Assembly: GCF_902859645.1 (NCBI RefSeq) | Contig: NZ_CADIJR010000007.1 | Coordinates: 1 to 64,000 of the forward strand | Length of the DNA stretch: 64,000 nucleotides | Direction: 5' to 3' | Origin: Achromobacter insuavis | GTDB lineage: Bacteria > Pseudomonadota > Gammaproteobacteria > Burkholderiales > Burkholderiaceae_B | In this document: positions 7,918 through 20,786 of the stretch, in pieces | Position numbering within the stretch: the stretch's first letter is position 1 | How the letters are laid out: each line of letters begins with the position of its first letter | Translations under genes and position numbers: made by a program | The notes under the pieces: model-generated | Databases searched by the model: none | Told to the model about the DNA's origin: nothing | Seen by the model: the letters and a program-made list of their open reading frames with translations, nothing else

Positions 7918-10900
7918 GTGAGTGGAAAGAACAGCAAGACCTGGCTGGCGGTAGCCGGCGCGATCGTGGTGGCCGGCGCCATCGGCGTGGGCTGGTGGAT
8001 GGGCAAGGGCGGTCAACCGTCCGCGCCCGCGACGCCGCAGACGGCCACGCCGGCGGCAACCACGGCGGCGCCCGCCACGGCGGCCGGCGGCGCCAAGCCC
8101 GAGGCCTTGCCGGCGACGGCCACGGTCGGCAGCGCCGATCCGTTCGCGGTCCTCAATTGCCAACCGCGCCAGTACAACGACTCGCTGTCGCTGGCGGTCA
8201 CCTTCACGCAGCCGGTCGAAGCCAAGGCCGACCTGAGCAAGTTCCTGCAGGTCACCGACACCGGCGCCCCGTCGGGCAAGGCGGACCAGGACACCGAGCG
8301 CAGCGCCAACGGCATGCAACCGGCTTCGGTCCAGCCGGGCGACGCCGCGCCCAAGGGCAAGATCGTCCAGGGCAACTGGGTGGTCGGCTCCAACCCGCGC
8401 ATGGTGTATTTCCCCTACGTGCAGCCGCAGCGCTCGTATTCGGTCTCGGTGCGCGCGGGCCTGCCCGGCGCCGGCGACAAGGTCGCCCTGGCCAGCGGCT
8501 CGCACTGCGACGTGGTGACCGACGCCATGCCGCCCTCGTTCTATTTCGCCAGCCGCGGCGTGGTGCTGCCGGCCGGCCAGAACGGCGGCCTGCCGGTGGC
8601 GACCGTCAACATGCCCGAGGTCGACGTGCAGTTCCTGCGCGTCGCGCCCGAGCGCGTGCCGGAACTGTTCGAGTCGGTGCTGGGCATCGGCCGCAACGCC
8701 CCTTCGTCGGACGATGACGAATCCGGCGGCTACGACGAAGACGGCTGGCGCTATTCCGACAACCGCAGCCTGAAGGGCTCGGTCAGCAACTGGGACCTGG
8801 ACCGCTTGAATTCGCTGACCACCAGCGTCTACCAGGGCCGTTTCGTGACGGACGACAAGCCGAACCGCCGCCACGTCACCTTCCTGCCGGTCGAAGGCAT
8901 CAAGGAACTGCAGGAACCCGGCATCTACGTCGCGGTGATGAGTCAGCCCGGCCGTTTCCGCTATGAATACCAGGTCACCTATTTCTACGTCAGCGACATC
9001 GGCCTGCACGCGCGCCGCTACAGCGACCGCATCGAGGCCTACTCGGTGTCGCTCAAGAGCGGCCAGGCGATCTCGGGCGCGCTGTTCGAACTGGTGGACG
9101 GCGCCGGCAAGACGCTGGCCAAGGCCCAGGCCGACGGCCAGGGCCACGTGCGCTTCGATGGCACCTTCACCAATGCCCGCGTCATCCGCGCCTCGCGCGA
9201 CAAGGAAATGACCGTGCTGGCGCTGGCCGAGCCGGCGCTGGACCTGTCCGAATTCGATACCGGCGGCCATATCTCCCGCCCCAACAACCTGTTCGTCTAC
9301 GCCGGCCGCAATCTGTACCGCCCCGGTGAAACCTTCCATGTCTCGGTGTTGCCGCGCGACCTCGACGGCCGCGTGATGCCGCCCGCGCCGCTGACCGCCA
9401 CGCTCAAGCGTCCCGACGGCCGCGTGGTCTCGACCAACCTGTGGCAGCCCGCCAAGGACCTGCAGGGTTATGTCGAGCGCGCCATCGACCTGCCGCCCGA
9501 CGCCCAGACCGGCGCCTGGATGCTGGAATTGCGCGTCGACCCCGCGTCGCGCGCGCCCGATGCCTCGTGGAAGTTCCAGGTCGAGGAATTCCTGCCCGAA
9601 CGCATGAAGATGGCGCTGACCTCCGACCAGGACGTGTTGTCGCCCAATGACACCCTGACCGTCGACGTGCAGGGCGACTATCTGTATGGCGCGCCCGCCG
9701 CCGGCAACCGCCTGCTGTCCAGCTTCCAGGTCAAGCGTGACCGCTTTGCGCTGCCGCAGCAATGGCCCGGCTTCATCTTCGGCGACGTGGCCGACGATTC
9801 CCGCCGCCATTTCGAGGAACTGCCGGAAGCCGCGCTGGATTCGACCGGCGCCGCGCAACTGGAAGTCGAACCGCGCACCGACGGCACCCATTCGCCGATG
9901 AAGGTGCGGGTCTCGGCCAGCCTGCTGGAATCGGGCGGCCGCCCGGTGGTGCGTTCGATCGAGCGCAGCGTCTGGCCCGCCGACAAGCTGATCGCCGTGC
10001 GCCCGCAGTTCGACAGCGATGTCGCGCGCGAAGGCGCCCCGGCCTCGTTCGAGGTGCTGCGCGTGGACGCGCAGGGCAAGATCGCGCCGCTGGCGCAGGC
10101 CCAGATGCGCCTGTACCGCGAGGAACGCCAATACTACTGGCGCTTCGACGACCAGCGCGGCTGGAACAGCGGCTACACCGAAACCGAGGAACTGCTCGAC
10201 TCGCGCGAGATCGCGCTGCAGGACCGCAGCCAGTTCACGGTGCAGGTCAAGTGGGGCCGCTACCGCCTGGAAATCGCCGATCCCGAGACCGGTGAAACCC
10301 TGCGCTACCGCTTCTATGCGGGCTGGGACGCCCAGGACGCCGACGCCATGGGCAACCGCCCCGACCGCGTCCAGATGAAGCTGGAAGGCGTGCCCGCCAA
10401 GCCGGGCGACAGCGTCAAGCTGACCCTGACGCCGCCGCACGACGGCCAGGCCCTGATCACCGTCGAGGGCGACCGCATGCTGTGGTCGACCTGGGTGGCC
10501 GTGAAGGCGACCGGCACGCAAGTGGAAATCCCGATCGACAAGAGCTGGAAGCGCCATGACCTGTACGTGGCCGCGGCGGTGTTCCGTCCCGGCAGCGAAG
10601 GCGACCGCGTGACCCCGGCGCGCGCGCTGGGCCTGACCTTCCTGCCGATCGCCAGCGCCGACCGCAAGCTCGACGTCAAGCTGACGGCCGCCGCCAAGAC
10701 CGAGCCCGAGACCAAGACCACGGTCCGCGTGAAGGTCGATGGCGCCCAGGGCAAGCAGGCCATGGTGACGCTGTCGGCGGTCGACGTCGGCATCCTCAAC
10801 ATCAACCAGTACCGCACGCCCGACCCGCTCGACTTCTTCTTCGGCAAGCACCGCTACGCGGCCGAACTGCTGGACATGTACGGCAAGCTGATCGAGAAGA

Positions 10901-13143
10901 TGGACGGCACCAAGGGCAAGCTGAAGTGGGGCGGCGACGCCGCCATGCGCGGCGACAGCAAGAGCCTGCCCAAGAAGGTCAAGCTGGTCGACCTGTTCTC
11001 GGGTCCGGTCAAGCTCAACGACAAGGGCGAGGCCGACATTACGCTGGATCTGCCCGACTTCAACGGCACGCTGCGCCTGATGGCCGTCGCGTTCACCGCC
11101 GACAACTTCGGCAGCACCGACACCGAAATGGTGGTGGCGGCGCCGATCGTGGCCGAGCTGAACACGCCGCGCTTCATCACCCCGGGTGACCAGGCCGCCA
11201 TCGCGCTGGACGTGACCAACCTCAGCGGTTCCGACCAGAAGGTGACGGTCAAGCTGGAAGCGCTGGATCCGGTCGGCATCGTCGACGGCACCCGCACCGT
11301 GACGCTCAAGGACAAGCAACGCACCACGCTGCGTTTCACCGCCAGCACCACCGGTTCCTACGGCCTGGGCCTGATGCGCCTGACCGTGGACGGGCAGGGC
11401 GGCGCCAAGCCGATCCACATCGTGCGTGAATCGGTGCTGCAGGTGCAGCCGGCCTACGCGGCCGAGCGCCAGATGCGCCGCCTGCGCCTGAACCCGGGCG
11501 AGTCCAACACGCCGCAGGCATCGTGGGTGGCGTCGTACTACCCGGACTCGACCACGATCAGCATGACGGTCTCGAACCGTCCGCCGATCAACGTCAACCG
11601 CGTGGTCGAAGGCCTGCTCAACTACCCGTATGGCTGCACCGAGCAGACCATCAGCGCGACCCTGCCGTGGGTGCTGATCGACGAGGAAGCGGCCAAGCAG
11701 TTCGGCCTCAAGCCGCGCACCCAGGCCGAGCGTGAAGCCAAGGTCGCGGGCGCCATCGGCCGCCTGTCGGGCATGCGCAATGCGGTCGGCTCCTACAACC
11801 TGTGGAGCAGCTCGTCGGCGCGCGATGTGTGGCTGACGGCCTACGCCGTGGGCTTCCTGCAGGATGCGCGCGACAAGGGCTTCTCGATCCCCGAGGCCTC
11901 GCTGGACCGTTCGCGCCAGTGGCTGCTGGAGCAGGTGCAGCAGAGCAGCGGTTCGTTCGGCACCTGGTCGGCCAACCTGAAGCGCGACTTCGAGTCGGGC
12001 CGCCTGGACAGCAGCGGGCTGAACGTGCTGCGCGAGGACCATCGCCGCTTCGCCGGCCTGGCCACCGCCGCCCTGGCGCTGGCCCGCGACAAGAAGGCGC
12101 CGCTGTCCACGGTGCGCCAGCTGTTCGACAACTACCAGGACCGCGCGCGTTCGCCGCTGCCCCTGATCCAGCTGGCCGCCGCGTTCAAGCTGATGGGCGA
12201 CGAAGGGCGCATGAAGAGCGCGCTCGACCTGGCCATGACGCGCGAATACGGCATCACCCGCCGCGCCAACAGCTACTACGACGACTGGCTCGGCGACTAC
12301 GGCAGCGCCGTGCGTGACTACGCGCTGGCCTACGCCCTGGCCAACCAGTACGAGCTGCGCCATGACCGCGTCGAGAACCTGATGACGCAGCTGGCCGCGC
12401 GCATGGGCAACCGTTCGTACCTGTCGACCCAGGAACAGATGGCCCTGCTGATGGCCGCGCGCGCCGCGGGCGGCGACAAGTCGACCCCGTGGCAGGCCGC
12501 GCTGACCGTCAATGGCGTGCGCAAGGAACTGGAAGGCGGCAGGTCCGACCGCACCGTGTCGCTGACCGCGGCCGACCTGGCCGGCACCCAGCTGACCAAC
12601 ACCGGCAGCCAGTCGCTGTTCATCGAGTACGACATCCAGGGCAGCCCGACCACGGTGCCGGCGCCGCGCAGCGACGTCATCCAGCTCAAGCGCGGCTGGT
12701 ACCGTCCGGACGGCAAGCCGTGGGATGGCGGCACGCTGCAGACCGGCGACATGCTGGTGGTGTGGGTCCAGGCCAGCGCCAACCAGAACATTCCGGACGG
12801 CCTGCTGGTGGACCGCGTGCCGGCCGGTTTCGAGGTCGAGAACCTGAACCTGTCGCAAAGCCCCGAAATGCAGGACTGGAGCATCGGCGGGCGCCGCGTG
12901 GCCGACGCGATGGCCGACCCCAACATCAAGCACCGCGAATTCCGCGATGACCGGTATGTGGCGGCGGTATCGCTGGGCCGCGGCAAGGTGGACGTGTTCT
13001 ACCTGGTGCGGGTCGTGACGCCGGGCCGTTATTCGGTGCCGTCGACCGTGGCCGAAGACATGTACCGGCCCGAGATCCGTGGCGTAGGCGAGCAATGGAG
13101 CACGGTCGAAATCCGCGATCGCAGCGCCAAGCAGCGTCCTTGA
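7918..13143 (+). CDS. yfhM: Bacterial alpha-2-macroglobulin (YfhM type, thioester-containing)
   Basis: Large periplasmic protease-trapping protein of 1741 residues thought to work with PBP1C to protect the envelope. The thioester motif is intact: GCTEQ with Cys1240, Glu1242 and Gln1243. The N-terminal half is a series of macroglobulin-type beta domains; the bait-like region and the A2M block are in the middle; a helical thioester domain and C-terminal receptor-like domain follow. The anchor is a transmembrane helix (residues about 8-28, ending VGWWMGKGG) rather than the lipobox of E. coli YfhM; no N-terminal Cys is present. GTG start, supported by GGCGGGGAGG just upstream. It overlaps pbpC, so the two are translated together. 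Confidence 0.93.
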   Translation: MSGKNSKTWLAVAGAIVVAGAIGVGWWMGKGGQPSAPATPQTATPAATTAAPATAAGGAKPEALPATATVGSADPFAVLNCQPRQYNDSLSLAVTFTQPVEAKADLSKFLQVTDTGAPSGKADQDTERSANGMQPASVQPGDAAPKGKIVQGNWVVGSNPRMVYFPYVQPQRSYSVSVRAGLPGAGDKVALASGSHCDVVTDAMPPSFYFASRGVVLPAGQNGGLPVATVNMPEVDVQFLRVAPERVPELFESVLGIGRNAPSSDDDESGGYDEDGWRYSDNRSLKGSVSNWDLDRLNSLTTSVYQGRFVTDDKPNRRHVTFLPVEGIKELQEPGIYVAVMSQPGRFRYEYQVTYFYVSDIGLHARRYSDRIEAYSVSLKSGQAISGALFELVDGAGKTLAKAQADGQGHVRFDGTFTNARVIRASRDKEMTVLALAEPALDLSEFDTGGHISRPNNLFVYAGRNLYRPGETFHVSVLPRDLDGRVMPPAPLTATLKRPDGRVVSTNLWQPAKDLQGYVERAIDLPPDAQTGAWMLELRVDPASRAPDASWKFQVEEFLPERMKMALTSDQDVLSPNDTLTVDVQGDYLYGAPAAGNRLLSSFQVKRDRFALPQQWPGFIFGDVADDSRRHFEELPEAALDSTGAAQLEVEPRTDGTHSPMKVRVSASLLESGGRPVVRSIERSVWPADKLIAVRPQFDSDVAREGAPASFEVLRVDAQGKIAPLAQAQMRLYREERQYYWRFDDQRGWNSGYTETEELLDSREIALQDRSQFTVQVKWGRYRLEIADPETGETLRYRFYAGWDAQDADAMGNRPDRVQMKLEGVPAKPGDSVKLTLTPPHDGQALITVEGDRMLWSTWVAVKATGTQVEIPIDKSWKRHDLYVAAAVFRPGSEGDRVTPARALGLTFLPIASADRKLDVKLTAAAKTEPETKTTVRVKVDGAQGKQAMVTLSAVDVGILNINQYRTPDPLDFFFGKHRYAAELLDMYGKLIEKMDGTKGKLKWGGDAAMRGDSKSLPKKVKLVDLFSGPVKLNDKGEADITLDLPDFNGTLRLMAVAFTADNFGSTDTEMVVAAPIVAELNTPRFITPGDQAAIALDVTNLSGSDQKVTVKLEALDPVGIVDGTRTVTLKDKQRTTLRFTASTTGSYGLGLMRLTVDGQGGAKPIHIVRESVLQVQPAYAAERQMRRLRLNPGESNTPQASWVASYYPDSTTISMTVSNRPPINVNRVVEGLLNYPYGCTEQTISATLPWVLIDEEAAKQFGLKPRTQAEREAKVAGAIGRLSGMRNAVGSYNLWSSSSARDVWLTAYAVGFLQDARDKGFSIPEASLDRSRQWLLEQVQQSSGSFGTWSANLKRDFESGRLDSSGLNVLREDHRRFAGLATAALALARDKKAPLSTVRQLFDNYQDRARSPLPLIQLAAAFKLMGDEGRMKSALDLAMTREYGITRRANSYYDDWLGDYGSAVRDYALAYALANQYELRHDRVENLMTQLAARMGNRSYLSTQEQMALLMAARAAGGDKSTPWQAALTVNGVRKELEGGRSDRTVSLTAADLAGTQLTNTGSQSLFIEYDIQGSPTTVPAPRSDVIQLKRGWYRPDGKPWDGGTLQTGDMLVVWVQASANQNIPDGLLVDRVPAGFEVENLNLSQSPEMQDWSIGGRRVADAMADPNIKHREFRDDRYVAAVSLGRGKVDVFYLVRVVTPGRYSVPSTVAEDMYRPEIRGVGEQWSTVEIRDRSAKQRP

Positions 13144-15362
13144 ACACCGCCGCCACCCCGCCGGCGGGCGTCTCGCGCGCCCGCCGCTGGCGGCGGCGCG
13201 GACTCTTCGCGGCCAGCGTGCTTCTCGCGCTGGCCGCGTTGTTATTCGTGTTCGACCGCCTCTATCCCCTGCCTGCCATCGACTCCGGCGGCGCGGCCGT
13301 GGTGGTCGCCGCCGACGGCACGCCGCTGCGCAACTATCCCAGCCGCGACGGCATCTGGCGCTACCCGGTCAAGCCCGACCAGGTGTCGCCGCACTACCTC
13401 GATACCCTGCTGACCTACGAGGACCGCTGGTTCTACTGGCACCCCGGGGTCAATCCGGTGTCGCTGGCGCGGGCCGGCTGGCAATGGGCCACCAACCGCC
13501 GCATCGTCTCGGGCGGCTCGACCCTGACCATGCAGGTGGCCCGCCTGATCGACCCGCAGCTGGCCGGCAAGCCGTCGCGCTCGATGAGCGCCAAGCTGCG
13601 CCAGGCCTGGCGCGCGGTGCAGCTGGAGATGCACTACAGCAAGGACGAGATCCTGTCGCTGTACCTGACCCACGCGCCCATGGGCGGCATCGTCGAGGGC
13701 GTGGAAATGGGGTCGCGCCTGTGGCTGGGCAAGCCGGCGCGCGATCTGAGCCCGGCCGAGGCCGCCATGCTGACGGCCTTGCCGCAGGCGCCGTCGCGGC
13801 TGCGGCCGGACCGCCATCCCCAGGCCGCGCAGACCGCGCGCGACAAGGTGCTGGACCGCATGGTGGAACTGGGCCGCTGGACGCCCGCCGAGGTGGCCGA
13901 CGCCAAGATCGAGCAAGTGGTGGCGCCGCCGCTGCGGGCCCGCTGGCTGGCGCCCCTGGCCGCGCAGCGCCTGTTGCAGGAGGCCGGCCGCCCGGCGGCC
14001 GGTTCGCGCCGCCCCGGCAGCCGCCCGCCGCTGCTGACGTCGACCCTGGACGCCGACATGCAGGCCGCGGTCGAGCGCATGCTGCTGGACCGGGTCGACA
14101 ACCTGCCGCCCAAGGTCTCGATGGCGGTGCTGGTGATGGACAACGACTCCCTTGAGGTCAAGGCCTACGCCGGTTCCGCCGACTTTTCCGATGATTCCCG
14201 ATACGCGCACGTGGATATGGTGCGCGGGGTGCGTTCGCCCGGCTCGACCCTCAAGCCGTTCCTGTACGCGCAGGCCCTGGACGACGGCCTGATCCACTCG
14301 GAAAGCCTGCTGATCGACGCGCCGTTGTCGTTCGGCGGCTACGCCCCGGGCAATTTCCAGGCGGCGTTCTCCGGGCCGGTGAGTGTGGCGCAGGCGCTGC
14401 AGCGCTCGCTCAACGTGCCGGCGGTGGACCTGCTGGACCGGGTCGGACCCACCCGTTTCGCCTCGGTTATGCTGACGGGCGGGGTCTGGTTACGTTTGCC
14501 GGCCGGCGCCGAGCCGAATCTGAGCTTGATTTTGGGCGGGGGCGGCACCACATTGGGAGAATTGGTCGGCGCTTATCGGGCCCTGGCCCGTGGCGGCATC
14601 TCCGGGCGTCCGCGCCTGCGGCCGGAGCAGCCGCGGGTCGAGTCCCGTATGATGAGTGCTGGCGCGGCCTGGATCGTGCGCGACATCCTGGAAGGCGGCG
14701 GCCACCCGGACCGGCCCTTTTACCAGTCGGGCAGTCCGGCCCGGCAACTGGCCTGGAAAACCGGGACGAGTTTCGGATTCCGGGACGCCTGGGCCGTCGG
14801 AGTGACCGACAGCTGGACGATCGGGGTCTGGGTGGGCCGTCCTGACGGCACGCCCAATCCCGGGTTTTTCGGTGCGAATGTGGCGGCGCCGCTACTGCAG
14901 GACATCGTGGCGGCGTTGCCGGAAGGCGCCCAGCACGTGCGCGTTCGGCCTGCCTCGGTGCAGGCGGTCGTGACGTGCTGGCCGCTGGGTTACCGGCTGG
15001 GCAGCGTGCCGTCCGGGGAATGCCCCGAGCAGCGCGCGGCCTGGGCCCTGAATGACACGGTGCCGCCGTCGTTCGCCGGCTACGCCGATGCCACGCAGGG
15101 GCCGTTGCGCCTGGGTGGCGTGGCCACCGGCTCGGTGCTGCGGCCCGTGCCGGGCAGCACGCAGGTGTCGGTGGATGTGGATGTGCAGGGCGCTGAGGGT
15201 GAAGTATGGTGGATGCTCGATGGTCGCGTGGTGGGTCATGCCGCGTCGGGTCGTCCGTTTAATCTGGTGCTGACGCGGGACGGGCGGTATACGTTGACCG
15301 CCATGGACGCGCAAGGCCGCCACGACAGCGTGGTTTTTGAAATCGCTGGCGTTACGCCCTGA
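13095..15362 (+). CDS. pbpC: Penicillin-binding protein 1C
   Basis: Bifunctional peptidoglycan synthase anchored in the inner membrane by a helix around residues 37-57. Transglycosylase (GT51) domain: catalytic Glu109 in YEDRWFYWHPGVNP, then GGSTLTMQVARL. Transpeptidase domain: Ser384 in GSTLK, a downstream SLN motif, and Lys555 in KTGTSFGFRDAW. The last 90 residues form the PBP1C-specific C-terminal domain. It overlaps the alpha-2-macroglobulin gene by 49 bases if the ATG is used; a TTG at 13140 overlapping its TGA is an alternative start. The pairing of a PBP1C with an alpha-2-macroglobulin is a known partnership. Confidence 0.93.
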   Translation: MEHGRNPRSQRQAASLNTAATPPAGVSRARRWRRRGLFAASVLLALAALLFVFDRLYPLPAIDSGGAAVVVAADGTPLRNYPSRDGIWRYPVKPDQVSPHYLDTLLTYEDRWFYWHPGVNPVSLARAGWQWATNRRIVSGGSTLTMQVARLIDPQLAGKPSRSMSAKLRQAWRAVQLEMHYSKDEILSLYLTHAPMGGIVEGVEMGSRLWLGKPARDLSPAEAAMLTALPQAPSRLRPDRHPQAAQTARDKVLDRMVELGRWTPAEVADAKIEQVVAPPLRARWLAPLAAQRLLQEAGRPAAGSRRPGSRPPLLTSTLDADMQAAVERMLLDRVDNLPPKVSMAVLVMDNDSLEVKAYAGSADFSDDSRYAHVDMVRGVRSPGSTLKPFLYAQALDDGLIHSESLLIDAPLSFGGYAPGNFQAAFSGPVSVAQALQRSLNVPAVDLLDRVGPTRFASVMLTGGVWLRLPAGAEPNLSLILGGGGTTLGELVGAYRALARGGISGRPRLRPEQPRVESRMMSAGAAWIVRDILEGGGHPDRPFYQSGSPARQLAWKTGTSFGFRDAWAVGVTDSWTIGVWVGRPDGTPNPGFFGANVAAPLLQDIVAALPEGAQHVRVRPASVQAVVTCWPLGYRLGSVPSGECPEQRAAWALNDTVPPSFAGYADATQGPLRLGGVATGSVLRPVPGSTQVSVDVDVQGAEGEVWWMLDGRVVGHAASGRPFNLVLTRDGRYTLTAMDAQGRHDSVVFEIAGVTP

Positions 15363-15417
15363 TCGGCATAGAATATGAATCGTGTATTTGACCGCTTCGA
15401 TGCGTTACGGAGGAAGC

Positions 15418-17727
<2,310 letters not shown>

Positions 17728-17731
17728 GCCT

Positions 17732-19051
17732 ATGACGACCGCGGAGAGCCAGCCGCTGATCGAGTGCGAACACTGCGCAAGCATCTATCGCCGACATCAG
17801 CTCGAACCTGGCGAGACCGCCAATTGCGCCCGCTGCGGCACCATACTCTGGCGCTACAGCGGGCTTACTTTGTCCAATTGGCTGGCACTCGCCATCGCCG
17901 CGCTGATCATCTTTGGCGTGGCCAACGCCTACCCGGTCGCCTCGATGTCGGTGCAGGGCATGGTGCAGCAGGCCTCGCTGCTGGATGCCATCGGCATCAC
18001 CTGGCGCCAGGGGCATTACGCCGTGGCGATCATGACCGGCCTGGCGGGTTTCGTGCTGCCGCTGTTCCAGTTGACGTTGTTGCTGTGGGTGCTGGGCCCT
18101 TTGTCGCGCGGCGTCGAGCCGGCCGGATTCCGTGGCGCGATGCGCCTGCTGGGCCTGTTGCGGCCCTGGTGCATGGTGCCGGTGTTCCTGCTGGGCGTGC
18201 TGGTCGCGGTGGTGAAACTGGCCGGCATGGCCGCGGTCTCGCCCGGCATCGGCCTGATCGCCTTCGGCATCCTCACCATTTTCCTGACCATGCTCGGCCG
18301 CCTCTCGCCGCACGTGTTGTGGCGCTATGCCGAAAGCGACGGCGTGGTGCCGGTGCACGTGCCCGAGGCGGGTCCCGGCGTGGTGCTGACGGGCTGCCAT
18401 GTCTGCGGCCAGGTGCAGGCCGTGGCGCACGCGGAAGACGCCGAGGCCGAGCACCACTGCGTGCGTTGCCACGCCGTGGTGCATTACCGCAAGCCCGACC
18501 ACCTGGCCCGCACCTGGGCGCTGTTGCTGGCCGCCGTGGTGTTCTATATTCCCGCCAATGTGCTGCCGGTGATGAAGGTCAGCTCGGTGCTGGGCGACAG
18601 CGCCCACACCATCCTGGGCGGCGTGGTGGAACTCTGGGACATGGGTTCCTGGGACATCGCGCTGATCGTCTTCATCGCCAGCGTGGCCGTGCCGCTGACC
18701 AAATTGCTGGCGCTGATTTTGTTATTGTTGACCGAGCAGTGGCGCAGCACCACCAACCTGCGCCCGCGCACCCGGCTGTACCAGATGGTCGAGTTCATCG
18801 GCCAGTGGTCGATGCTGGATGTGTTCGTGGTGATTCTGCTGGCGGCCCTGGCCGATTTCCAGGGCCTGATGGAAATCAGCGCCGGCGCGGGCGCGGCGGC
18901 GTTCGGCGTGGTCGTCATCCTGACCATGCTGTCCGCCATGAGCTTCGATCTGCGCCGCAGCTGGGACCTGGAAGAAGCGGGTGAATTGGACGACCCGGAA
19001 CCGGCCGCGGGCCGGCGTCCGGCGTCCGCCGCTGGCGCGCAAGCGGGTTGA
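17732..19051 (+). CDS. pqiA: Paraquat-inducible protein A (PqiA), inner membrane
   Basis: Inner-membrane part of the PqiABC lipid-transport system bridging the envelope. 439 residues in two homologous halves, each opening with a zinc ribbon (Cys12/15/32/35 and Cys222/225/243/246) and followed by four membrane helices. [21 protein letters not shown] and [14 protein letters not shown] mark the two PqiA domains (only short parts quoted). It begins four bases after clpA and precedes pqiB by 66 bases. The C-terminal tail is Pro/Ala-rich. Role in lipid traffic is family knowledge. Confidence 0.93.
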   Translation: MTTAESQPLIECEHCASIYRRHQLEPGETANCARCGTILWRYSGLTLSNWLALAIAALIIFGVANAYPVASMSVQGMVQQASLLDAIGITWRQGHYAVAIMTGLAGFVLPLFQLTLLLWVLGPLSRGVEPAGFRGAMRLLGLLRPWCMVPVFLLGVLVAVVKLAGMAAVSPGIGLIAFGILTIFLTMLGRLSPHVLWRYAESDGVVPVHVPEAGPGVVLTGCHVCGQVQAVAHAEDAEAEHHCVRCHAVVHYRKPDHLARTWALLLAAVVFYIPANVLPVMKVSSVLGDSAHTILGGVVELWDMGSWDIALIVFIASVAVPLTKLLALILLLLTEQWRSTTNLRPRTRLYQMVEFIGQWSMLDVFVVILLAALADFQGLMEISAGAGAAAFGVVVILTMLSAMSFDLRRSWDLEEAGELDDPEPAAGRRPASAAGAQAG

Positions 19052-19117
19052 CGCCAGCACGATTGCGGCGCGTGGGCGGGAACGCCGCGCGCCGTTCAAA
19101 GAAGAAAAGGAAAACCG

Positions 19118-20782
19118 ATGTCCGACCAAGCACCTGGATCTGGTGAAGAGAAGTACGCGTCACCCACGATCTCGCGCAAGCGCAAGAGCCGGATTTCATG
19201 GATCTGGCTGGTGCCGATCGTCGCGGCGCTGATGGGCCTGTCGCTGGTGGTGCGGACCTGGATGCAGGCCGGTCCCGACCTGTCGATCGAATTCAATACC
19301 GCCGAAGGGCTGGAAGTCGGCAAGACCCAGCTGCGCTACAAGGACGTGAACGTCGGCACCGTGCGCTCGATCGGCTTCAATGCCGACCGCAGCAAGGTGG
19401 TGGTCAACGCCGAGCTGTCCAAGGACTTGGCCGACCTGGCGCGCGAGGGCACCAACTTCTGGGTGGTGCGGCCGCGCCTGGACGTCAGCGGCGTGTCGGG
19501 CCTGGGCACCTTGCTGTCGGGCGCCTACATCGGCGTGGACGCGGTCGAGGGCAAGGATGCGTCCAAGAAGGCGACCAAGCTGCACTTCGTCGGCCTGGAG
19601 ACGCCGCCCGCCGTCACGCATGATCGCGCCGGCAAGCGCTTCAAGCTCAAGGCGGCGGACCTGGGTTCGCTGGACATCGGCTCGCCGGTGTATTTCCGCC
19701 GCATCAACGTCGGCCGCGTGATCGGCTATGCGCTCGACAAGACCGGCAACGCGGTCAACGTCGAAGTGTTCGTGGACGCGCCCAACGACAAGTTCGTCAC
19801 CAACGGCACGCGTTTCTGGAACGCCAGCGGCGTGGATTTCAGCGTCAATGCCGAAGGCCTGAAGGTGCGCACCCAGTCGCTGGTCTCGATGGCCGTGGGC
19901 GGCGTGGCCTTCGAGCCGGTCTACAGCGTGCGCGACGCCAGCACGCCGGCGCCGGCCGACGCGCACTTCGAACTGTATGCCACCGAGGCGGCGGCCAAGG
20001 CCAACCCCGATGGCGAGGCCTTCCCGATCCGCATGCGCTTCGACCAGTCGATCCGCGGCCTGGCGGTGGGCGCGTCGATCGACTTCTCGGGCATCACGCT
20101 GGGCAATGTCACGCAGATCAACATGGACTTCGATCCGGTCAGCAAGCGTTTCTACGCGCTGGTGGACGCGACGCTGTATCCGGAACGCCTGGGCCGCGTC
20201 TACGAAGACGTGCGCGAACACGCCATCAAGGACGGCGACGAGGCTGGCGGACGCCTGCTCGGCATCATGATCAAGCACGGCCTGCGCGCCCAGTTGCGCA
20301 CGGCCAACCTGTTGACGGGCCAGCTGTACGTGGTGCTGGACGACTTCCCCAACGCCAAGCCGGTGGAGTTCAAGATGTCCAACCCGGCCTTGATCCCGAC
20401 CGTGCCGGGCAACCTCGACCAGTTACAGCAGCAGGTCAGCAACATCGTCGCCAAGATCGACAAGATCCCGTTCGACAAGATCGGCGAGGACCTGCGCACC
20501 ACGCTGGCCAGCACCTCCAAGCTGATGAACCGCCTGGACAAGCAGGTGGCGCCGGAGGCGCAGAACGTGCTCAAGCAGGCGCGCGATTCCATGGCCAGCC
20601 TCAACGCCCTGGTGGCCTCGGACGCCTCGCTGCCGGTCAACGCCGAAAAGGCCATGCAGGAACTGAGCCGCGCCGCCCGCTCGCTGCGCGCGCTGGCCGA
20701 CTTCCTGCAATCGAACCCCGAAGCGCTGCTGCGCGGCCGCGGCAGCGACCCGATCCCCGGCGCCGGCCCCGTCAGGAACTGA
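19118..20782 (+). CDS. pqiB: Intermembrane transport protein PqiB (three MCE domains)
   Basis: Periplasm-spanning MCE protein of 554 residues that forms a tunnel for lipids. One N-terminal membrane helix at about 27-46 (WIWLVPIVAALMGLSLVV) is followed by three MCE domains at about 50-140, 165-265 and 290-400; the first begins GPDLSIEFNTAEGLEVGKT. A helical C-terminal region from about 420 forms the needle, ending in a Pro/Gly tail. AAAGAAGAAAAGGAAAACCG supplies the ribosome site. It lies between pqiA and pqiC, with only 4 bases to pqiC. Confidence 0.94.
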   Translation: MSDQAPGSGEEKYASPTISRKRKSRISWIWLVPIVAALMGLSLVVRTWMQAGPDLSIEFNTAEGLEVGKTQLRYKDVNVGTVRSIGFNADRSKVVVNAELSKDLADLAREGTNFWVVRPRLDVSGVSGLGTLLSGAYIGVDAVEGKDASKKATKLHFVGLETPPAVTHDRAGKRFKLKAADLGSLDIGSPVYFRRINVGRVIGYALDKTGNAVNVEVFVDAPNDKFVTNGTRFWNASGVDFSVNAEGLKVRTQSLVSMAVGGVAFEPVYSVRDASTPAPADAHFELYATEAAAKANPDGEAFPIRMRFDQSIRGLAVGASIDFSGITLGNVTQINMDFDPVSKRFYALVDATLYPERLGRVYEDVREHAIKDGDEAGGRLLGIMIKHGLRAQLRTANLLTGQLYVVLDDFPNAKPVEFKMSNPALIPTVPGNLDQLQQQVSNIVAKIDKIPFDKIGEDLRTTLASTSKLMNRLDKQVAPEAQNVLKQARDSMASLNALVASDASLPVNAEKAMQELSRAARSLRALADFLQSNPEALLRGRGSDPIPGAGPVRN

Positions 20783-20786
20783 ACCC

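Noticed and set aside
7672-13095. A 1807-codon open frame antisense to the alpha-2-macroglobulin gene
   Set aside because: It is a by-product of strong GC bias at third positions; composition is low-complexity (Arg/His/Gly/Val) and the sense gene has clear motifs.
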